Origin: Algoriphagus sp. PAP.12
GTDB taxonomy: Bacteria; Bacteroidota; Bacteroidia; Cytophagales; Cyclobacteriaceae
Direction of reading: 5' to 3'
Length of the DNA stretch: 64,000 nt
Assembly (NCBI RefSeq): GCF_026652115.1
Contig: NZ_JAPPSQ010000002.1
Span: 248,001-312,000, forward strand
The notes beneath the pieces were generated by a model. The model ran no database searches and had not been told where the DNA came from. It saw nothing but the letters and a program-made list of their open reading frames with translations. Position 1 is the first letter of the stretch; every line of letters starts with the position of its first letter. The translations under genes were made by a program, and so were the position numbers. Below are positions 54,074-62,963 of the stretch, in pieces.

Positions 54074-55355
54074 AATTACGCTTCTTTTTACATTTTTCCT
54101 TCTAAGCCAAGGAGTATTTTCCCAAATCTCAAGGGATCAATATATCAAGTTGGAAACAGCACTTGGTGAAGGAAGTTTTTTCTCAGGCCACATGACTGGT
54201 TTTGTATTGTATGATCTAGATTCTCAGCGGGTCATGTATGAAAAAAACTCCCAAATCCGCTTCACTCCTGCCTCTGTCACCAAGCTTTTCACACTTTTTT
54301 CAAGCATACTGATTCTCAATGACAGTACCCAGACGCTACGCTATGTCCCTGCTGGCGACACCTTAAAAATCTGGGGCGCTGGCGACCCTTCCTGGAAATA
54401 CCTCGATCTTCCTTCACCAGATTTCCAAAAATTCTTAGCTCCCTATAAAGTCATTCAGTTTTCTGATGCCAACATGAAATCCACGCCTTTTGGAGATGGC
54501 TGGCAATGGGATGACTATGCTTATTATTATTCTGCCGAAAGAAGCTCTCTTCCTATTTACGGCAACTTAATTCATGTTTATCCAGGGAAAAACAACCCTA
54601 AAGTTTCTCCTTCAAGATTTCAAAGCTCAGTCTTCAAAACCGAAAGGGAGTTGAAAGACATGGAGAGAGATTTTCATGAGAATGAATTCTACTATAATCC
54701 TTTGACCTATAGAGGAAGAGAAGATTATCTTCCATTTATTACTTCACCTGAATTATTGATGGAATTGGCTTCCGATGAAACCAGAAAAACTTGGATTTAT
54801 CAGCCAGATTCACTTCCAGAAAATCATCAATTATGGAGAGGAAATGCTTTGTTTCCTTTGCTAAAAGAGATGATGTTGGAAAGCGATAATTTCCTTGCAG
54901 AACAACTGATGATGATGGTTTCTGATCGCCTTTTTGGAGAATTGGATTCAGAGCGAGCGATTGAATATATGATTAAAACCTACCTCTCAGACCTACCGGA
55001 CGAACCGATTTGGGTGGACGGAAGCGGCCTGAGTAGATACAATCTTTTCACTCCAAGAACCATGGTAAGCTTATTCGAAAAGCTCTACCGGGTAGTTCCT
55101 GATGAAATGTTATATGAACTCCTTCCAACAGGTGGAGTTTCAGGAACTATCAAAACTAATTATCAGGCAGCCACACCTTATATTTTTGCAAAGACCGGTA
55201 CGATGAGCAACAACCATAGCTTGGTGGGTCTGATAAAAACCAAAAGCGGCAAAACTTATTGCTTTTCTTTTATGAATTCCAATTACCCCTGGAAAGCAAG
55301 TGTGATCCGACGTGAAATGGAAAAAGTGTTGATTTCTGTGAGGGATAATTTTTAA
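54051..55355 (+). CDS. dacB: D-alanyl-D-alanine carboxypeptidase/endopeptidase (PBP4, S13)
   Basis: The 434-residue periplasmic enzyme trims or opens peptidoglycan crosslinks. It has a signal peptide (about 1-25, TRITLLFTFFLLSQGVFSQ) and the three penicillin-binding motifs: SVTK at Ser75-Lys78 (TPASVTKLFTL), SDN in LESDNFLAEQLM and KTG in FAKTGTMSNNHS. It has the shape of the S13 (DacB) family and is shorter than E. coli PBP4 (477). It follows DUF423 with a 23-base overlap. Confidence 0.92.
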   Translation: MTKLLQTRITLLFTFFLLSQGVFSQISRDQYIKLETALGEGSFFSGHMTGFVLYDLDSQRVMYEKNSQIRFTPASVTKLFTLFSSILILNDSTQTLRYVPAGDTLKIWGAGDPSWKYLDLPSPDFQKFLAPYKVIQFSDANMKSTPFGDGWQWDDYAYYYSAERSSLPIYGNLIHVYPGKNNPKVSPSRFQSSVFKTERELKDMERDFHENEFYYNPLTYRGREDYLPFITSPELLMELASDETRKTWIYQPDSLPENHQLWRGNALFPLLKEMMLESDNFLAEQLMMMVSDRLFGELDSERAIEYMIKTYLSDLPDEPIWVDGSGLSRYNLFTPRTMVSLFEKLYRVVPDEMLYELLPTGGVSGTIKTNYQAATPYIFAKTGTMSNNHSLVGLIKTKSGKTYCFSFMNSNYPWKASVIRREMEKVLISVRDNF

Positions 55356-55426
55356 CTCTTTCATTTTTTTTCTGAAAATCTGTAAGGTTTCAGTAATCCC
55401 TTTGTCTAAAGAAGAAAAAACTAACC

Positions 55427-56281
55427 ATGAAAAAGTTGATTCTTCTTTACCTTTTAGCCTGGTGCATGTATGTTCCGGCGAACTCACAGAATTTGATTTC
55501 TGAAGTAACAGGAAAGGGCCAAAAAATTGTTTTAATTCCTGGCCTTGCATCCTCAGGCGAAGTTTGGAAAGAGACGGTTTCTGGCCTTTCCAAAAACTAT
55601 GAATGCCATGTTTTGACTCTTCCCGGATTTGCGGGAAATGCTCCAATTAATTTGGAAAATGGCTTTATGGAGCCCGTCCAAAACATGATAAAGACTTACA
55701 TTCAGGATCTAAAAAGTCCAGTTTTACTGATGGGACATAGCCTTGGAGGATTTCTTTCACTCAAACTGGCTTCCGAAATACCCGACCAAATCCAAAAAGT
55801 AATTATTATCGATTCCTATCCTTTCTATTCTGCAGCTTTAAATCCAAATGCGACGGTAGAATCCATGAAACCCATGGCCAATCAATTGAAAAACAACATG
55901 ATTGCAATGTCATCTGAACAGTTTCAGTCACAGCAATCCATGGGAAAGGCAACAATGACTTCCAGTCAGGACCGAATTCCTACTTTAATGGATTGGTCCA
56001 ATGAAAGTGATAGAAAAACAATAGCTCAAGCGATTTACGAATTGATGGTTTCAGATGCCAGAGCTGAATTAGAGGAAGTTAAATGTCCTATCTTGGTATT
56101 GGGGGCCTGGTATGCCGGAAAAGATTATGGAATGACAGCTGAAAGCGTCAGCAAAAACTTTCAAAATCAATACAAACTGGCCGAGAATGTTCAAATAGAA
56201 ATGGCTCCTACTGCCTACCACTTTATCATGTGGGACAATCCAGAATGGATGATGGAGCAAATCAACAACCTCCTTCAATGA
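55427..56281 (+). CDS. Exported alpha/beta hydrolase
   Basis: The 284-residue protein has a signal peptide (MKKLILLYLLAWCMYVPANS) and an alpha/beta-hydrolase fold with oxyanion strand IVLIPGLASSGEVW, nucleophile Ser105 in MGHSLGGFLS, and the catalytic His in APTAYHFIMWDNPEW. Its substrate is unknown. It is the first gene of a chain in which the ECF sigma gene overlaps its stop by 4 bases. The hydrolase is therefore expressed together with a transcription factor, which suggests a shared envelope response. Confidence 0.88.
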   Translation: MKKLILLYLLAWCMYVPANSQNLISEVTGKGQKIVLIPGLASSGEVWKETVSGLSKNYECHVLTLPGFAGNAPINLENGFMEPVQNMIKTYIQDLKSPVLLMGHSLGGFLSLKLASEIPDQIQKVIIIDSYPFYSAALNPNATVESMKPMANQLKNNMIAMSSEQFQSQQSMGKATMTSSQDRIPTLMDWSNESDRKTIAQAIYELMVSDARAELEEVKCPILVLGAWYAGKDYGMTAESVSKNFQNQYKLAENVQIEMAPTAYHFIMWDNPEWMMEQINNLLQ

Positions 56282-56784
56282 AAAGTAGAAAAGAACTGGA
56301 ATTTGAGAGAATCTATGAGAGCCACAAAGACAAGATTTTCCGCCTTTGCTTGGGATTCTCAGGAGATCACAGCGATGACCTTTTCCAGGAAATATTGATC
56401 AAGATTTGGAACAATTTTGAGGGCTTCAAAGGCAATTCGGAAATTAGCACCTGGATTTATAGAATAGCTTTTAATACGGCTATTTCATTTTCAGCAAAAG
56501 AAAAAAAGAAATCACAAAACCAAACAGGCTTGACTTTCCAAATGGACATTCCTGAGGCTGAAAACAATTCAAATGACCAGGAAAAACAGATTCAACTCCT
56601 TTATCAGGCTATATCAGAACTTTCGGAAATCGATAGGATTATTGCTACCCTACTACTGGAAAACACTCCATACAAAACCATTGCTGAAATCAGCGGAATT
56701 ACCGAAAACTATGTAGCCGTAAAAGTCAATCGGATCAAAACCGTCCTTTCCCAAAAGCTAAACCCCCAAATCCATGGAAACTAA
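56278..56784 (+). CDS. ECF-type RNA polymerase sigma factor
   Basis: The 168-residue protein has sigma region 2 (about 10-80: DDLFQEILIKIWNNF and STWIYRIAFNTAISF) and region 4 (about 115-160: SELSEIDRIIATLLLEN and YKTIAEISGITENYVAVKVN). It directs RNA polymerase to a small regulon. The ATG overlaps the hydrolase stop (ATGA). The next gene, overlapping by 11 bases, encodes a four-helix membrane protein that may act as its anti-sigma factor (inference). Target promoters were not identified. Confidence 0.93.
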   Translation: MKSRKELEFERIYESHKDKIFRLCLGFSGDHSDDLFQEILIKIWNNFEGFKGNSEISTWIYRIAFNTAISFSAKEKKKSQNQTGLTFQMDIPEAENNSNDQEKQIQLLYQAISELSEIDRIIATLLLENTPYKTIAEISGITENYVAVKVNRIKTVLSQKLNPQIHGN

Positions 56785-57361
56785 TTTCGATCATATACAA
56801 CAATTATGGCAGTCACAAAAATCACAGCCTTTCGATTTAGAAGGTTTGATAAATGGGCTTAAGAAAACAGAAAAGAAACAGAAGCGTGAGTTGATTTTCA
56901 TGGCAATCATCACCCCATTGACACTGGGAATTATCGCTTGGTCACTTCCTTGGGAAGAATCTCCTGTTTTATTGCTGAGCTGGTTGCTCATTGCTATCGC
57001 AATGGTTGGAATTTTCGGATTGACTTTCAAAGCAAAATTGAGCAAATCCGATAATACGGAAAGCTTGAGTAATCGGGATTTTATTCAAAACCAGATCAAA
57101 AAGCTCCAATCGAGATATAAGATTGCAAGTACCTATATGTATGTCTATACTTTGCTTTTGATCATGGGGCTAAACATTGCCTACTTCATATTAATGGAAC
57201 CATTTTCTACTTCAACCCGATTGATTATCCATATCAGTCTAAGTGTAGCGATCCTTGTCTTTATGCATTTCAGTATCAAAAAGAAAATCAAGAAATACGA
57301 TAAAACACTGAAACCCTTGATTGAGCAAATGGAAAACTTACTGGAAGAATCAAAAAATTGA
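56774..57361 (+). CDS. Membrane protein, possible partner of the ECF sigma factor
   Basis: I do not recognise this 195-residue protein by family. It has a 40-residue soluble N-terminus, two hydrophobic pairs at about 42-62 and 66-86, then a charged loop and two further segments at about 118-138 and 146-166. A basic coiled tail ends it. It overlaps the ECF sigma gene by 11 bases, the typical place of an anti-sigma factor, yet no known zinc-binding HxxxCxxC anti-sigma motif is present. It may instead be a simple membrane subunit. Confidence 0.72.
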   Translation: METNFDHIQQLWQSQKSQPFDLEGLINGLKKTEKKQKRELIFMAIITPLTLGIIAWSLPWEESPVLLLSWLLIAIAMVGIFGLTFKAKLSKSDNTESLSNRDFIQNQIKKLQSRYKIASTYMYVYTLLLIMGLNIAYFILMEPFSTSTRLIIHISLSVAILVFMHFSIKKKIKKYDKTLKPLIEQMENLLEESKN

Positions 57362-57440
57362 TTCTCCATTTGTCAAATGGATTGATTTCTGCTTCAATTC
57401 CTTTCTAAAAAGTCCCTATTTTCAAGAAAATTTAGAATCA

Positions 57441-58481
57441 ATGCAGAAAAGAGAATTCCTCAAATCTTTGGGACTCCTTGCCGGTACTGCTCCTTTTATG
57501 GCATTTACCGGTTCGGCTTCCTCCCCAAAAAACTCAACTTTACTTCCAAAAGCCCTTCAAAAAGGCGATACGGTGGGATTGATTTCCCCCTCAGCTGCAA
57601 CAGCAGATAGAATGCAATTTACCTTTGCAAAGGAGGCATTGGAAGCATTGAGATTTCAGGTAAAACTGGGAGAGAATCTTAAAAACAGAAGAGGTCATCT
57701 TGCTGGATCAGATGAAGAGCGCGCTGGGGATCTCAATGCAATGTTTGCAGACAAAGATGTAAAAGGAATCGTCTGCATTCGCGGTGGATCAGGTGCAGCG
57801 AGAATTCTTCCTTTGATCGATTATGACCTTATCAAAAAGAACCCAAAGCCTCTGATGGGTTACTCTGACATCACAGCTTTGCATTGTGCCATCTATTCAC
57901 AGACAGGCTTGATCACTTTCCATGGACCAAACGGAAGTGGTAGCTGGAATAGCTTCAACGTTAAGCGATTTGAGGAGCTTTATTTCGAACAGGAATTGGT
58001 CGCTTTTGAAAATGAAATCGTAGAGAGTGATGACCTGGTAATCAAGGCAAATAGGATTCAAACACTGTTTCCTGGCGAGGTCGAAGGGAAACTATTAGGC
58101 GGAAACTTAACTGTATTAACAGCTTTAAGCGGTTCTCCTTATTATCCTGATTTTAAAGACGCCATCATATATATTGAAGACGTTGGTGAGGATCCCTATC
58201 GCATCGACAGAATGATGAGCACTTTGAAACTCAATGGAACATTGGATGCTATCAAAGGTTTTATTTTCGGGCAATGTACCGAATGCGATCCCGGAGGAGG
58301 ATATGGTTCTTTGACTGTAGATCAAGTTTTGGATGATTATGTTCTTCCTTTGAAAATTCCTGCTTACTCCGGAGCCATGATTGGTCATGTTTCCAAGCAA
58401 TTTATCATTCCCAATGGGGCTAAGGTTCGATTAAATTCAGAAACAGGCAGTTTTCAACTAATTGAAAAAGTATTTCAATGA
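57441..58481 (+). CDS. Peptidase S66, muramoyl-tetrapeptide LD-carboxypeptidase
   Basis: The 346-residue enzyme removes the terminal D-Ala of wall tetrapeptides (LD-carboxypeptidase). The N-terminus MQKREFLKSLGLLAGTAPF resembles a Tat-like or lipidless Sec leader, so it is probably exported. The catalytic serine is Ser142 in LMGYSDITALH; GKLLGGNLTVLTALSGSP and IYIEDVGEDPYRIDRMM hold the glutamate region, and SGAMIGHVSKQF the His. The ATG at 57441 opens the leader; an upstream extension inside the preceding gene is unlikely. It overlaps the following SGNH gene by 4 bases (ATGA). Confidence 0.9.
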   Translation: MQKREFLKSLGLLAGTAPFMAFTGSASSPKNSTLLPKALQKGDTVGLISPSAATADRMQFTFAKEALEALRFQVKLGENLKNRRGHLAGSDEERAGDLNAMFADKDVKGIVCIRGGSGAARILPLIDYDLIKKNPKPLMGYSDITALHCAIYSQTGLITFHGPNGSGSWNSFNVKRFEELYFEQELVAFENEIVESDDLVIKANRIQTLFPGEVEGKLLGGNLTVLTALSGSPYYPDFKDAIIYIEDVGEDPYRIDRMMSTLKLNGTLDAIKGFIFGQCTECDPGGGYGSLTVDQVLDDYVLPLKIPAYSGAMIGHVSKQFIIPNGAKVRLNSETGSFQLIEKVFQ

Positions 58482-59176
58482 AAATCAGTTTTCTAATCAT
58501 ATCAATATTTTCCTTTTTGGCCTGTAATCCTAGCGGACCCAACAGTACCAACAATGACATAAATATGAATCAAGAATTCAAATCTTACCTAGCCCTTGGG
58601 GATAGCTATACGATTGGAGAAGGGGTTTCTGAAGAAAATAGATACCCCAATCTATTGGTTAAAATGCTCAATCAAAATGCTGAGATCCAATGGCGAGATC
58701 CTGAAATCATTGCCAAAACAGGTTGGACGGTAGACGAATTGGAGGCAGGTATCAAACAAGCAGCTCCAACTGGTGAGCCTTATGATTTGGTCACCCTATT
58801 GATCGGTGTCAATAATCAATATAGAGGCAGATCAGTTGAGGAATTTCGTGCCGAATTCGAGCAAATGTTACTCAGAGCCATCGGATTTGCAGGAAATCTT
58901 CCTGACCATGTCTTTGTCTTATCAATTCCTGATTGGGGTGTGACTCCTTTCGCAAAAGAAAAAGGAACTGATTCGGAGAAAGTTGCTAGAGAAATCGATT
59001 CATACAATCAAGTAAAACAAGAAATCTGCGAACAATATGGTATCAAATTCATTGATATTACCACGAATTACCGTTTGATTGGGGGAAGTCAAGATGCCGT
59101 TGTTGCTGATAACCTTCACCCAAGCGGAGCAATTTATAAGCAATGGGCACAAGCTTTGCACGAACTTCTTAAGTAA
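58478..59176 (+). CDS. SGNH/GDSL hydrolase lipoprotein
   Basis: The 232-residue protein has a lipoprotein signal with lipobox FLAC (Cys16). The SGNH blocks are visible: GDSYTIGEGV (Ser43), GVNNQYRG in the middle and DNLHPSG near the C-terminus. Family members are esterases acting on acylated sugars or lipids. It is a lipid-anchored envelope enzyme whose substrate is unknown. It follows the LD-carboxypeptidase with a 4-base overlap and precedes the META lipoprotein by 10 bases, so the three probably share one transcript. Confidence 0.92.
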   Translation: MKISFLIISIFSFLACNPSGPNSTNNDINMNQEFKSYLALGDSYTIGEGVSEENRYPNLLVKMLNQNAEIQWRDPEIIAKTGWTVDELEAGIKQAAPTGEPYDLVTLLIGVNNQYRGRSVEEFRAEFEQMLLRAIGFAGNLPDHVFVLSIPDWGVTPFAKEKGTDSEKVAREIDSYNQVKQEICEQYGIKFIDITTNYRLIGGSQDAVVADNLHPSGAIYKQWAQALHELLK

Positions 59177-59186
59177 ATTAAAATAC

Positions 59187-59876
59187 ATGCTTATGAAAAG
59201 TCTTATTGCAATCCTTTTTGTTGCCCTTTTGGGTATATTCTCGTGCGAACCTGTAGAGCAAGAGCAAACAGAAATCTGGTGGATCAATAGTGCCAAAGTA
59301 GAATGTGTTGGTGTAGGTCCGATGCAGTGTCTTCAAATCCAAAAAAACCAGGACATTGACCCAACTAAATGGCAAATGTTTTATGACAAAATCGAAGGTT
59401 TTGATTACCAGCCTGGGAATATTTATCAAATAGAGGTAAAAGTTGGTGACAAAGAAGAACCTATTCCAGCAGATGCATCATCGAAAACTTATAAACTCCT
59501 AAAAGTCATGTCTGAAGAACCAGACCCTAAGTTGAGATTAACCAATATCTGGAATTTGATCAAAGTGGGTGAATTTAATAACCCCACCCTGCCCAACAGC
59601 GAAGAACCATTGACCTTTGAGTTTAATGCGTCTGAAATGTCTTATTTAGGAAATACAGGATGTAATTCTGTCAGAGGTAAAATTGAAGAAAATGACGGTA
59701 GCAAGCTGAGGTTGGGACCCGGAGCAATGACCAAAAAAGCCTGCATGGATATGACTGTTGAAAATGCTGTCACCACAGCCTTGAATCAGGTCAGTTCTTA
59801 TTCAGTAGCAGACAGAACCCTGATTTTGTTTGATTCTTCTGGAAGCATTCTGATGGAATTTCAGGCTGCAGATTAA
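59187..59876 (+). CDS. Lipoprotein with DUF4377 and META domains
   Basis: The 229-residue protein has a lipoprotein signal (lipobox IFSC) and two domains: a DUF4377 domain (CVGVGPMQCLQI, KIEGFDYQPGNIYQIEV, PADASSKTYKLL) and a C-terminal META domain (GNTGCNSVRGKIEE, ACMDMTVENAV). META proteins (HslJ-like) are linked to envelope stress and heat-stable lipoproteins. Start ATG 59187 was chosen; an ATG two codons later is equally possible. It ends the hydrolase-sigma-carboxypeptidase-SGNH chain and has a terminator-like stem 34 bases after the stop. Confidence 0.87.
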   Translation: MLMKSLIAILFVALLGIFSCEPVEQEQTEIWWINSAKVECVGVGPMQCLQIQKNQDIDPTKWQMFYDKIEGFDYQPGNIYQIEVKVGDKEEPIPADASSKTYKLLKVMSEEPDPKLRLTNIWNLIKVGEFNNPTLPNSEEPLTFEFNASEMSYLGNTGCNSVRGKIEENDGSKLRLGPGAMTKKACMDMTVENAVTTALNQVSSYSVADRTLILFDSSGSILMEFQAAD

Positions 59877-59910
59877 GGAACAATCCTCTAGAAATTAGTG
59901 ACCATAAATC

Positions 59911-59944
59911 AGAAAGCACCATTCTTCATAAAATGGTGCTTTCT
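59911..59944 (+). terminator. Hairpin terminator after the META lipoprotein
   Basis: AGAAAGCACCATT (59911-59923) and AATGGTGCTTTCT (59932-59944) form a perfect 13-bp stem with an 8-base loop. The following T-run is only TGTTTT, so it may be a weak or Rho-assisted terminator. Confidence 0.75.
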
Positions 59945-60003
59945 ATGTTTTCTGCCAATCAAAACCCTTATTTTTACCCAACAATTGCAATTCCCGTTTA
60001 TCC

Positions 60004-60615
60004 ATGAAAATAATCTGCATCGGCCGAAATTATGCGGCTCATATTGAAGAACTGAAAAACGAAACTCCGGGAAACCCGGTGGTATTTCTAAAACCAGATA
60101 CGGCTTTATTGAAAAACGGAGCAGCGTTTTTCTATCCTGATTTTTCTAAAAATATCCACCATGAAGCAGAATTGGTTTTGAAAATCTCCAAGGAGGGAAA
60201 ATACATTCAGAAGCAATTTGCTCATCGTTATTTCGAAGAAATTGGATTGGGAATTGACTTTACAGCGCGAGACCTTCAGGATCAATGCAAAGCCAAAGGA
60301 CTTCCTTGGGAAATCGCAAAAGGGTTCAATGGCTCTGCACCTATTGGAGATTTTTTACCTGTTTCAGAGTTCAAGGATATGAAGGATATTGACTTTCACT
60401 TGACTATCAATGGTGAAACTCGTCAAAAAGGAAATACCAGCATGATGTTGTTTGATTTCGGAACTATCATTGAATATGTTTCTCAATTTTTCACGTTGAA
60501 AAAAGGTGATCTCATCTATACCGGAACGCCAGCTGGTGTTGGACCTGTAAAGATCGGAGATCATTTGGAAGGCTATATCGGAACCCAAAAAATGTTGGAT
60601 TTTGAGGTTAAATAA
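60004..60615 (+). CDS. Fumarylacetoacetate hydrolase family protein
   Basis: The 203-residue cytoplasmic protein is an FAH-fold enzyme: opening MKIICIGRNYAAHIEELKNE, then the metal-binding HHEAELVLKI, GIDFTARDLQD and TGTPAGVGPVKIGD. The metal ligands fit Glu-Glu-Asp. Family members hydrolyse or decarboxylate acylpyruvates and similar carbonyl compounds. At about 200 residues it is a single domain. It overlaps the downstream M23 gene by 14 bases. Confidence 0.93.
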   Translation: MKIICIGRNYAAHIEELKNETPGNPVVFLKPDTALLKNGAAFFYPDFSKNIHHEAELVLKISKEGKYIQKQFAHRYFEEIGLGIDFTARDLQDQCKAKGLPWEIAKGFNGSAPIGDFLPVSEFKDMKDIDFHLTINGETRQKGNTSMMLFDFGTIIEYVSQFFTLKKGDLIYTGTPAGVGPVKIGDHLEGYIGTQKMLDFEVK

Positions 60616-62479
60616 TTTATTTCTCTATTTCATTCTTTTCTTCTTGATTCTTTCACAAACTTCTTTTTCACAGGGAGTTATACAGAATCATTTTCGCTCT
60701 CCGGTAAAGCCAGGAGGAAGAAATTATCTATCCGGTAATTTCTCCGAACTTCGTCCCAATCACTTTCATACAGGTTTGGATTACAAGTTTGGAGGAGTCG
60801 AGGGAGAACCAATCTACGCCGCTGCTGATGGATGGATTCACCGGATCAAGATTTCTACCTATGGCTATGGAAATGTCATATATATGAAGCATCCGACGGG
60901 GCATATTACACTGTATGGACATTTGAGAAATTTCAATCCAAAGCTTCAAAAATACATCATCCAAAAGATGTACGAAGCCAAAGAGAATGATTTGGAAGTC
61001 TATCCAGAGCCCGGAGAAATCCAGATAAAAAAGGGAGAGCGAATTGCAGATGGAGGAAACTCAGGAAGCTCAGGAGGTCCACACCTTCACTTTGAAATCC
61101 GCGATAGCTTGGATAGAGCAATGGATCCATTGCTATTTGGATTCCCTGAAATCATAGACAAAACCCCACCTACTCCACAAAAAGTGGCTTTGGTACCTTT
61201 GGACATCACTTCAAGAATCAATGGGAAATACCAAAGAGAGGAATTTTCATTGAGTCCAATCACAGGTGGGTATAGGATTCCCGCTACTGTTGAAATTACC
61301 GGAAGAGTTGGAGTTGAATTTCAAGGCTTTGATCAATTGGATGGTGCCAGCAACAGGAATGGCTTCCCCACTTTTGAAATTTATGAGGAAGACAGTTTGA
61401 AGTATAGTTTGGTAGTGGATAAGGTAGATTTTAATATCTCTCGTCAATTCCTACTTCACACCCACAACAACCGATTCACCAAGCTATATTTTCAGCCCAA
61501 TCTGAAATTTGATTACCTCCATCCTCAAACTTCCACTGCAGGACATTTGGAGTTGGAATCTGGTGTCAAAAAAGATTACCAACTGAGGCTTAAAGACGCA
61601 TACGGTAACCTTCAAAGAATCAATTTCACATTGGTTGGGAAAGACCAGGATTTTACGGTGAATGATGGAGCAGCTCCTTCCAAAGCTCAAGTAGACTACA
61701 TCGGGAATATTTTGAAAATCAAAGCTCCCATCACACCGATGGGTGGATTGGCCAAGTATTATGTAGGCACTCAAACTTTTGAAATGCTTCCAGCTTATCA
61801 GGATGCAAATTCCAGAACCTACCTATGGGACATGAGATTTGGAGTGCCTGATCAAATTGACATTTGCTCAGAAGTCATCCAAACTCCTTTGAAAGCGATC
61901 ATTCCGGCAGGAGAAGAGAAATTATATGCTGAAAAAGGTGTTCAGATTCATTTTGAGGAAAACACTCTTCTGGACCATTTATTCCTAAGAATTGAAGAAA
62001 GTGGGACCGTGACCTCTCCCCGATTGACAATCAATGATCCATCTGAATACCTTTGGAATTCAATGGAAGTCTTATGGTATGCCAACCCCGGGAATTTGAA
62101 CAAATCCAGAGCCCATGTCTATCAGGTAAATAGTCGTGGAAGTAAGTCATTTGTAGGTGGAACATGGGAAGATGGAGCAATCCGCTTCAAAACCAGAAAT
62201 TTTGGTACTTTTATGCTCGCCGAGGACGAAAAAGCTCCTTCGATTACACCGATTCGAGTTAATAACTCTGAGATCAGATTTACCATCAAAGATGATTTAT
62301 CAGGCATTCAAAGTTTTGAAGCCATGGTAAACGGTGAGTGGGTTTTGATGAGATATGAGCATAAAAAAGCTCAAATCTGGTCTGAAAAATTAGAAGAAAA
62401 AGCTTTTCGGGGTCCGGTTCTACTTCGGGTAAAGGACTCCGCAGGCAATGTAGCTGAATGGAAAGGTACTATCAGTTAA
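60602..62479 (+). CDS. M23 family metallopeptidase (LytM-type)
   Basis: The 625-residue exported protein has a signal (about 1-24, FLYFILFFLILSQTSFS), then an M23 endopeptidase with zinc ligands in NHFHTGLDYKFGG (His, Asp) and the HxH of GPHLHFEIRD. The peptidase spans about 35-190. A long beta-rich C-terminal region (about 200-620) follows and has no recognised domain. It should cleave crosslinks in peptidoglycan. The only start consistent with the signal peptide is TTG at 60602, overlapping the FAH gene by 14 bases. Confidence 0.9.
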   Translation: MRLNNLFLYFILFFLILSQTSFSQGVIQNHFRSPVKPGGRNYLSGNFSELRPNHFHTGLDYKFGGVEGEPIYAAADGWIHRIKISTYGYGNVIYMKHPTGHITLYGHLRNFNPKLQKYIIQKMYEAKENDLEVYPEPGEIQIKKGERIADGGNSGSSGGPHLHFEIRDSLDRAMDPLLFGFPEIIDKTPPTPQKVALVPLDITSRINGKYQREEFSLSPITGGYRIPATVEITGRVGVEFQGFDQLDGASNRNGFPTFEIYEEDSLKYSLVVDKVDFNISRQFLLHTHNNRFTKLYFQPNLKFDYLHPQTSTAGHLELESGVKKDYQLRLKDAYGNLQRINFTLVGKDQDFTVNDGAAPSKAQVDYIGNILKIKAPITPMGGLAKYYVGTQTFEMLPAYQDANSRTYLWDMRFGVPDQIDICSEVIQTPLKAIIPAGEEKLYAEKGVQIHFEENTLLDHLFLRIEESGTVTSPRLTINDPSEYLWNSMEVLWYANPGNLNKSRAHVYQVNSRGSKSFVGGTWEDGAIRFKTRNFGTFMLAEDEKAPSITPIRVNNSEIRFTIKDDLSGIQSFEAMVNGEWVLMRYEHKKAQIWSEKLEEKAFRGPVLLRVKDSAGNVAEWKGTIS

Positions 62480-62505
62480 TTATTCACATTCAAAATTATT
62501 GATTT

Positions 62506-62955
62506 ATGTCACTAGAAGTTGGTCAAAAAGCACCTGAATTTGAAGCAAAAATTGAAACTGGAGAAACTATCAAGTTATCCGATTACAAAGGCAAAAAGGT
62601 AGTTCTTTATTTCTATCCAAAAGACAATACTCCAGGCTGTACTGCAGAGGCTTGTAATCTAAGAGATAACTATGACACATTGCTAAAAGCAGGATATGTA
62701 GTTTTGGGAATTAGCTCAGATTCTGAAAAATCTCATCAAAAATTTATTGAAAAACAATCTCTTCCCTTTTCTTTGATATCCGATCCTGATTTGACAGTTC
62801 ATAACCTGTACGGTACATGGGTCGAAAAACAGATGTATGGAAGAAAATACATGGGAACTGCCCGTACCACTTTCATCATCGACGAAAATGGAATGATCGA
62901 GGAGATCATCGAAAAAGTAAAAACTAAAGAGCACACTGCTCAAATTCTTAAATAA
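62506..62955 (+). CDS. bcp: Thioredoxin-dependent thiol peroxidase (Bcp)
   Basis: This 149-residue atypical 2-Cys peroxiredoxin reduces hydrogen peroxide and organic hydroperoxides in the cytoplasm using thioredoxin. The peroxidatic Cys45 lies in DNTPGCTAEAC, with the resolving Cys50 five residues later, the Bcp alpha type. The first 40 residues contain the thioredoxin-fold strand KVVLYFYPKD. The RTTFIIDENG motif is conserved near the C-terminus. It is 27 bases after the M23 gene and 8 bases before the transketolase subunit gene. Confidence 0.96.
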   Translation: MSLEVGQKAPEFEAKIETGETIKLSDYKGKKVVLYFYPKDNTPGCTAEACNLRDNYDTLLKAGYVVLGISSDSEKSHQKFIEKQSLPFSLISDPDLTVHNLYGTWVEKQMYGRKYMGTARTTFIIDENGMIEEIIEKVKTKEHTAQILK

Positions 62956-62963
62956 TCTCCGTA

